A stretch of 64,000 nucleotides of DNA from Rhodopseudomonas palustris (GTDB lineage: Bacteria > Pseudomonadota > Alphaproteobacteria > Rhizobiales > Xanthobacteraceae): contig NZ_CP041387.1 of the NCBI RefSeq assembly GCF_007005445.1, positions 1,488,001 to 1,552,000 on the forward strand, in the 5' to 3' direction. Below the pieces are notes generated by a model, which saw nothing but the letters and a program-made list of their open reading frames with translations, did not search any database and was not told the origin of the DNA. Below, piece after piece: positions 62,809 through 64,000 of the stretch; the stretch's first letter is position 1, and every line of letters begins with the position of its first letter. A program made the position numbers and the translations under genes.

Positions 62809-64000
62809 GGGCTGAACGAGAGCTGCTGGCGGATCAGATCGGCGCTGGGCAGTGTGAAGCGGAACAGCGTGCCGCCGCCCGGCGCCGGCTCGGCCTTGAT
62901 CGAGCCGCCATGGGCCTGAATGATGGTCTGTGAGATCGACAGGCCGACGCCCATGCCATCGGCCTTGGTGGTCGCGAATGGCTGGAAGATCCGCTCCGCG
63001 ATCAGCGAGTCGAGACCCGGGCCGGTGTCGGCGACCACCACCTCGACCATATCGTCCTCGACCAGCCGGCTGCCGATCGTCAGCCGGCGGTCGCGCTGCT
63101 CGCGCATCGCCTCGAACGCGTTGCGGATCAGGTTGAGAAACACCTGCTGCACCTGAACTTTGTCGACCAGCACCCGGTCGAACGCCGGATCGAGTGTCAG
63201 CGCGACATCGACCGGGTGGTCGCGGGTCAGCACCGAGGCCAGCGCGAGGGCGTCTTCGGCGATCACCCGCAGGCTCTCGACGGTCTTGTCGGTCTCGCCG
63301 CGGCCGACGAACTCGCGCAGCCGCTGAATCACCGCGCCGGCGCGCAGCGTCTGCTGCGCGGCTTTGTCGAGCGCGGTGCTGATCTTGCCCTTGTCGGGAT
63401 GGCTGCTGGCCTCGATCAGGCGGCGCGAGCCCTGCACGTAGTTGGTGACGGCCGCGAGCGGCTGGTTGAGTTCGTGCGCCAGCGCGCTCGACATCTCGCC
63501 CATGGTGCTGAGCCGGGCGACCCGCAGCAGCTCCGCCTGCAGCGCCTGCAGCCGCTGGTCGGCCTCCTGCTGCCGCGCCACCGCGCGCTGATGTTCGAGC
63601 AGGAACGCAGCGATCGCGGCGCTGCCGACGGCGAGGATCAACAGACAGGCGGTGATCAGCGCCGCCGCGAGGCTTTCGCGGTCGTGTCGCGACAGCCGCT
63701 GAATCAGCAGCGCCTGCTCGGTACGCGTCAGCACCGACAGGCTGGTTTCGATCCGATCGGTCAGCCGGTCGACGCGAGCCTGCTCCAGGATGTCGAGCGC
63801 CTCGCGCATCCGGTCGGGGCCCAGTTCGACGACGCGCCCGAGCTGGGCCATGCGCATGTCGGTGAGCAGTCGCAGTTCATCGATGTGCGCGATCTGCTCG
63901 GGATTGTCGGCGAGCACTGCGCGCAGGCCGTCGAGACGCGAGGCGAGCGCATCACGGGCGCGGGCGTAGCTGTCGCGATAGGTCTCGACGCCGGTGAGCA
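62793..64000 (-). CDS. CHASE3-type sensor histidine kinase (partial, N-terminus off window)
   Basis: An open frame of at least 402 codons to the window edge with no stop; a GTG at 63917 is not the true start. The visible start LTGVETYRDSYARARDALAS is CHASE3-like sensor sequence, followed by a membrane helix (AALITACLLILAVGSAAIAA), a short coiled coil, then the FixL/DctB-type dimerisation box SSALAHELNQPLAAVTNYVQ with the phospho-accepting His, N-box NLIRNAFEAMREQ, G1 VVADTGPGLDSL and G2 DGMGVGLSISQTIIQAHGGS. The stimulus is unknown. It is convergent with the CHASE2 cyclase (16-base overlap of ends). No response regulator is in the window. Confidence 0.92.
   Translation of the reverse strand, partial: LTGVETYRDSYARARDALASRLDGLRAVLADNPEQIAHIDELRLLTDMRMAQLGRVVELGPDRMREALDILEQARVDRLTDRIETSLSVLTRTEQALLIQRLSRHDRESLAAALITACLLILAVGSAAIAAFLLEHQRAVARQQEADQRLQALQAELLRVARLSTMGEMSSALAHELNQPLAAVTNYVQGSRRLIEASSHPDKGKISTALDKAAQQTLRAGAVIQRLREFVGRGETDKTVESLRVIAEDALALASVLTRDHPVDVALTLDPAFDRVLVDKVQVQQVFLNLIRNAFEAMREQRDRRLTIGSRLVEDDMVEVVVADTGPGLDSLIAERIFQPFATTKADGMGVGLSISQTIIQAHGGSIKAEPAPGGGTLFRFTLPSADLIRQQLSFSPYAAE

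Overview
The window is high-GC (roughly two-thirds G+C by eye) alphaproteobacterial chromosome. Gene content (form II CoxL-like protein, many acyl-CoA/aromatic-type catabolic genes, Liv-type ABC transporters, RlmE/Ppx neighbourhood, FixL/DctB-like histidine kinase) and the abundant palindromic intergenic repeats that begin cgtcattccgggg and end ccccggaatgacg point to the Bradyrhizobiaceae, most likely Rhodopseudomonas palustris or a close relative. This is a judgement from family resemblance; no database search was possible. No rRNA, tRNA, CRISPR array or complete insertion sequence was seen.

Layout. 0-3.2 kb: a truncated ATP-grasp gene, a CinA-like domain protein, gpt (guanine/xanthine salvage) and two uncharacterised genes. 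3.3-8.5 kb: a MetE-like methyltransferase facing a same-strand catabolic run (GST, DsbA-fold isomerase, quinone reductase, MaoC dehydratase, hydroxyacyl-CoA dehydrogenase-like SDR). 8.5-15.1 kb: repeat array, HI0933-type flavoprotein, yaiI-uup pair, a hotdog protein and an orphan Liv-type binding protein. 15.1-22.6 kb: orphan form II CoxL-like subunit, ppx and rlmE separated by an inverted lysE, zinc-ribbon protein, DHA2 drug efflux pump, Pmp3-like protein. 22.9-29.1 kb: guaB, an oxidoreductase, an RsmB-type RNA methyltransferase and guaA, so both committed steps of GMP synthesis lie close together.

29.1-42 kb is a more accessory stretch: a lipoprotein/TetR divergent pair with two matching operator-like palindromes, an NmrA remnant, gltS, an AraC regulator, several small unknowns, a phytanoyl-CoA dioxygenase-like protein, an AbrB-type antitoxin whose VapC partner is reduced to about 15 codons, a flavin monooxygenase with an NTF2-like front end, and a pyruvate-kinase-like protein without the C domain. 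42-45.6 kb: a livGFHM ABC transporter lacking its own binding protein, closed by a strong terminator. 45.6-52.7 kb: a large DUF4407 membrane/coiled-coil protein with a Tyr/Arg/Asp-rich tail, the DUF47-pit phosphate uptake pair, a sugE/gdx-type SMR exporter preceded by a two-hairpin guanidine-II (mini-ykkC) riboswitch, and prfC.

52.7-56.6 kb is a small acquired island: repeats, a highly structured noncoding stretch, a HigB/HigA-like toxin-antitoxin pair, and an AT-rich gene with a nuclease-like E...D...QxK pattern sitting between two diverged copies of one SRPBCC gene. 56.8-64 kb holds a two-gene unit that looks like a Slam-type outer-membrane translocator (TPR plus barrel) with a secreted FecR-domain/TbpB-like-barrel partner, next to a CHASE2 adenylate/guanylate cyclase and a CHASE3 sensor kinase. 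The best leads for new biology are this secretion/signalling module, the AT-rich nuclease-like gene, and the structured element at 53.0-53.3 kb; the best-defined regulatory element is the guanidine-II riboswitch.
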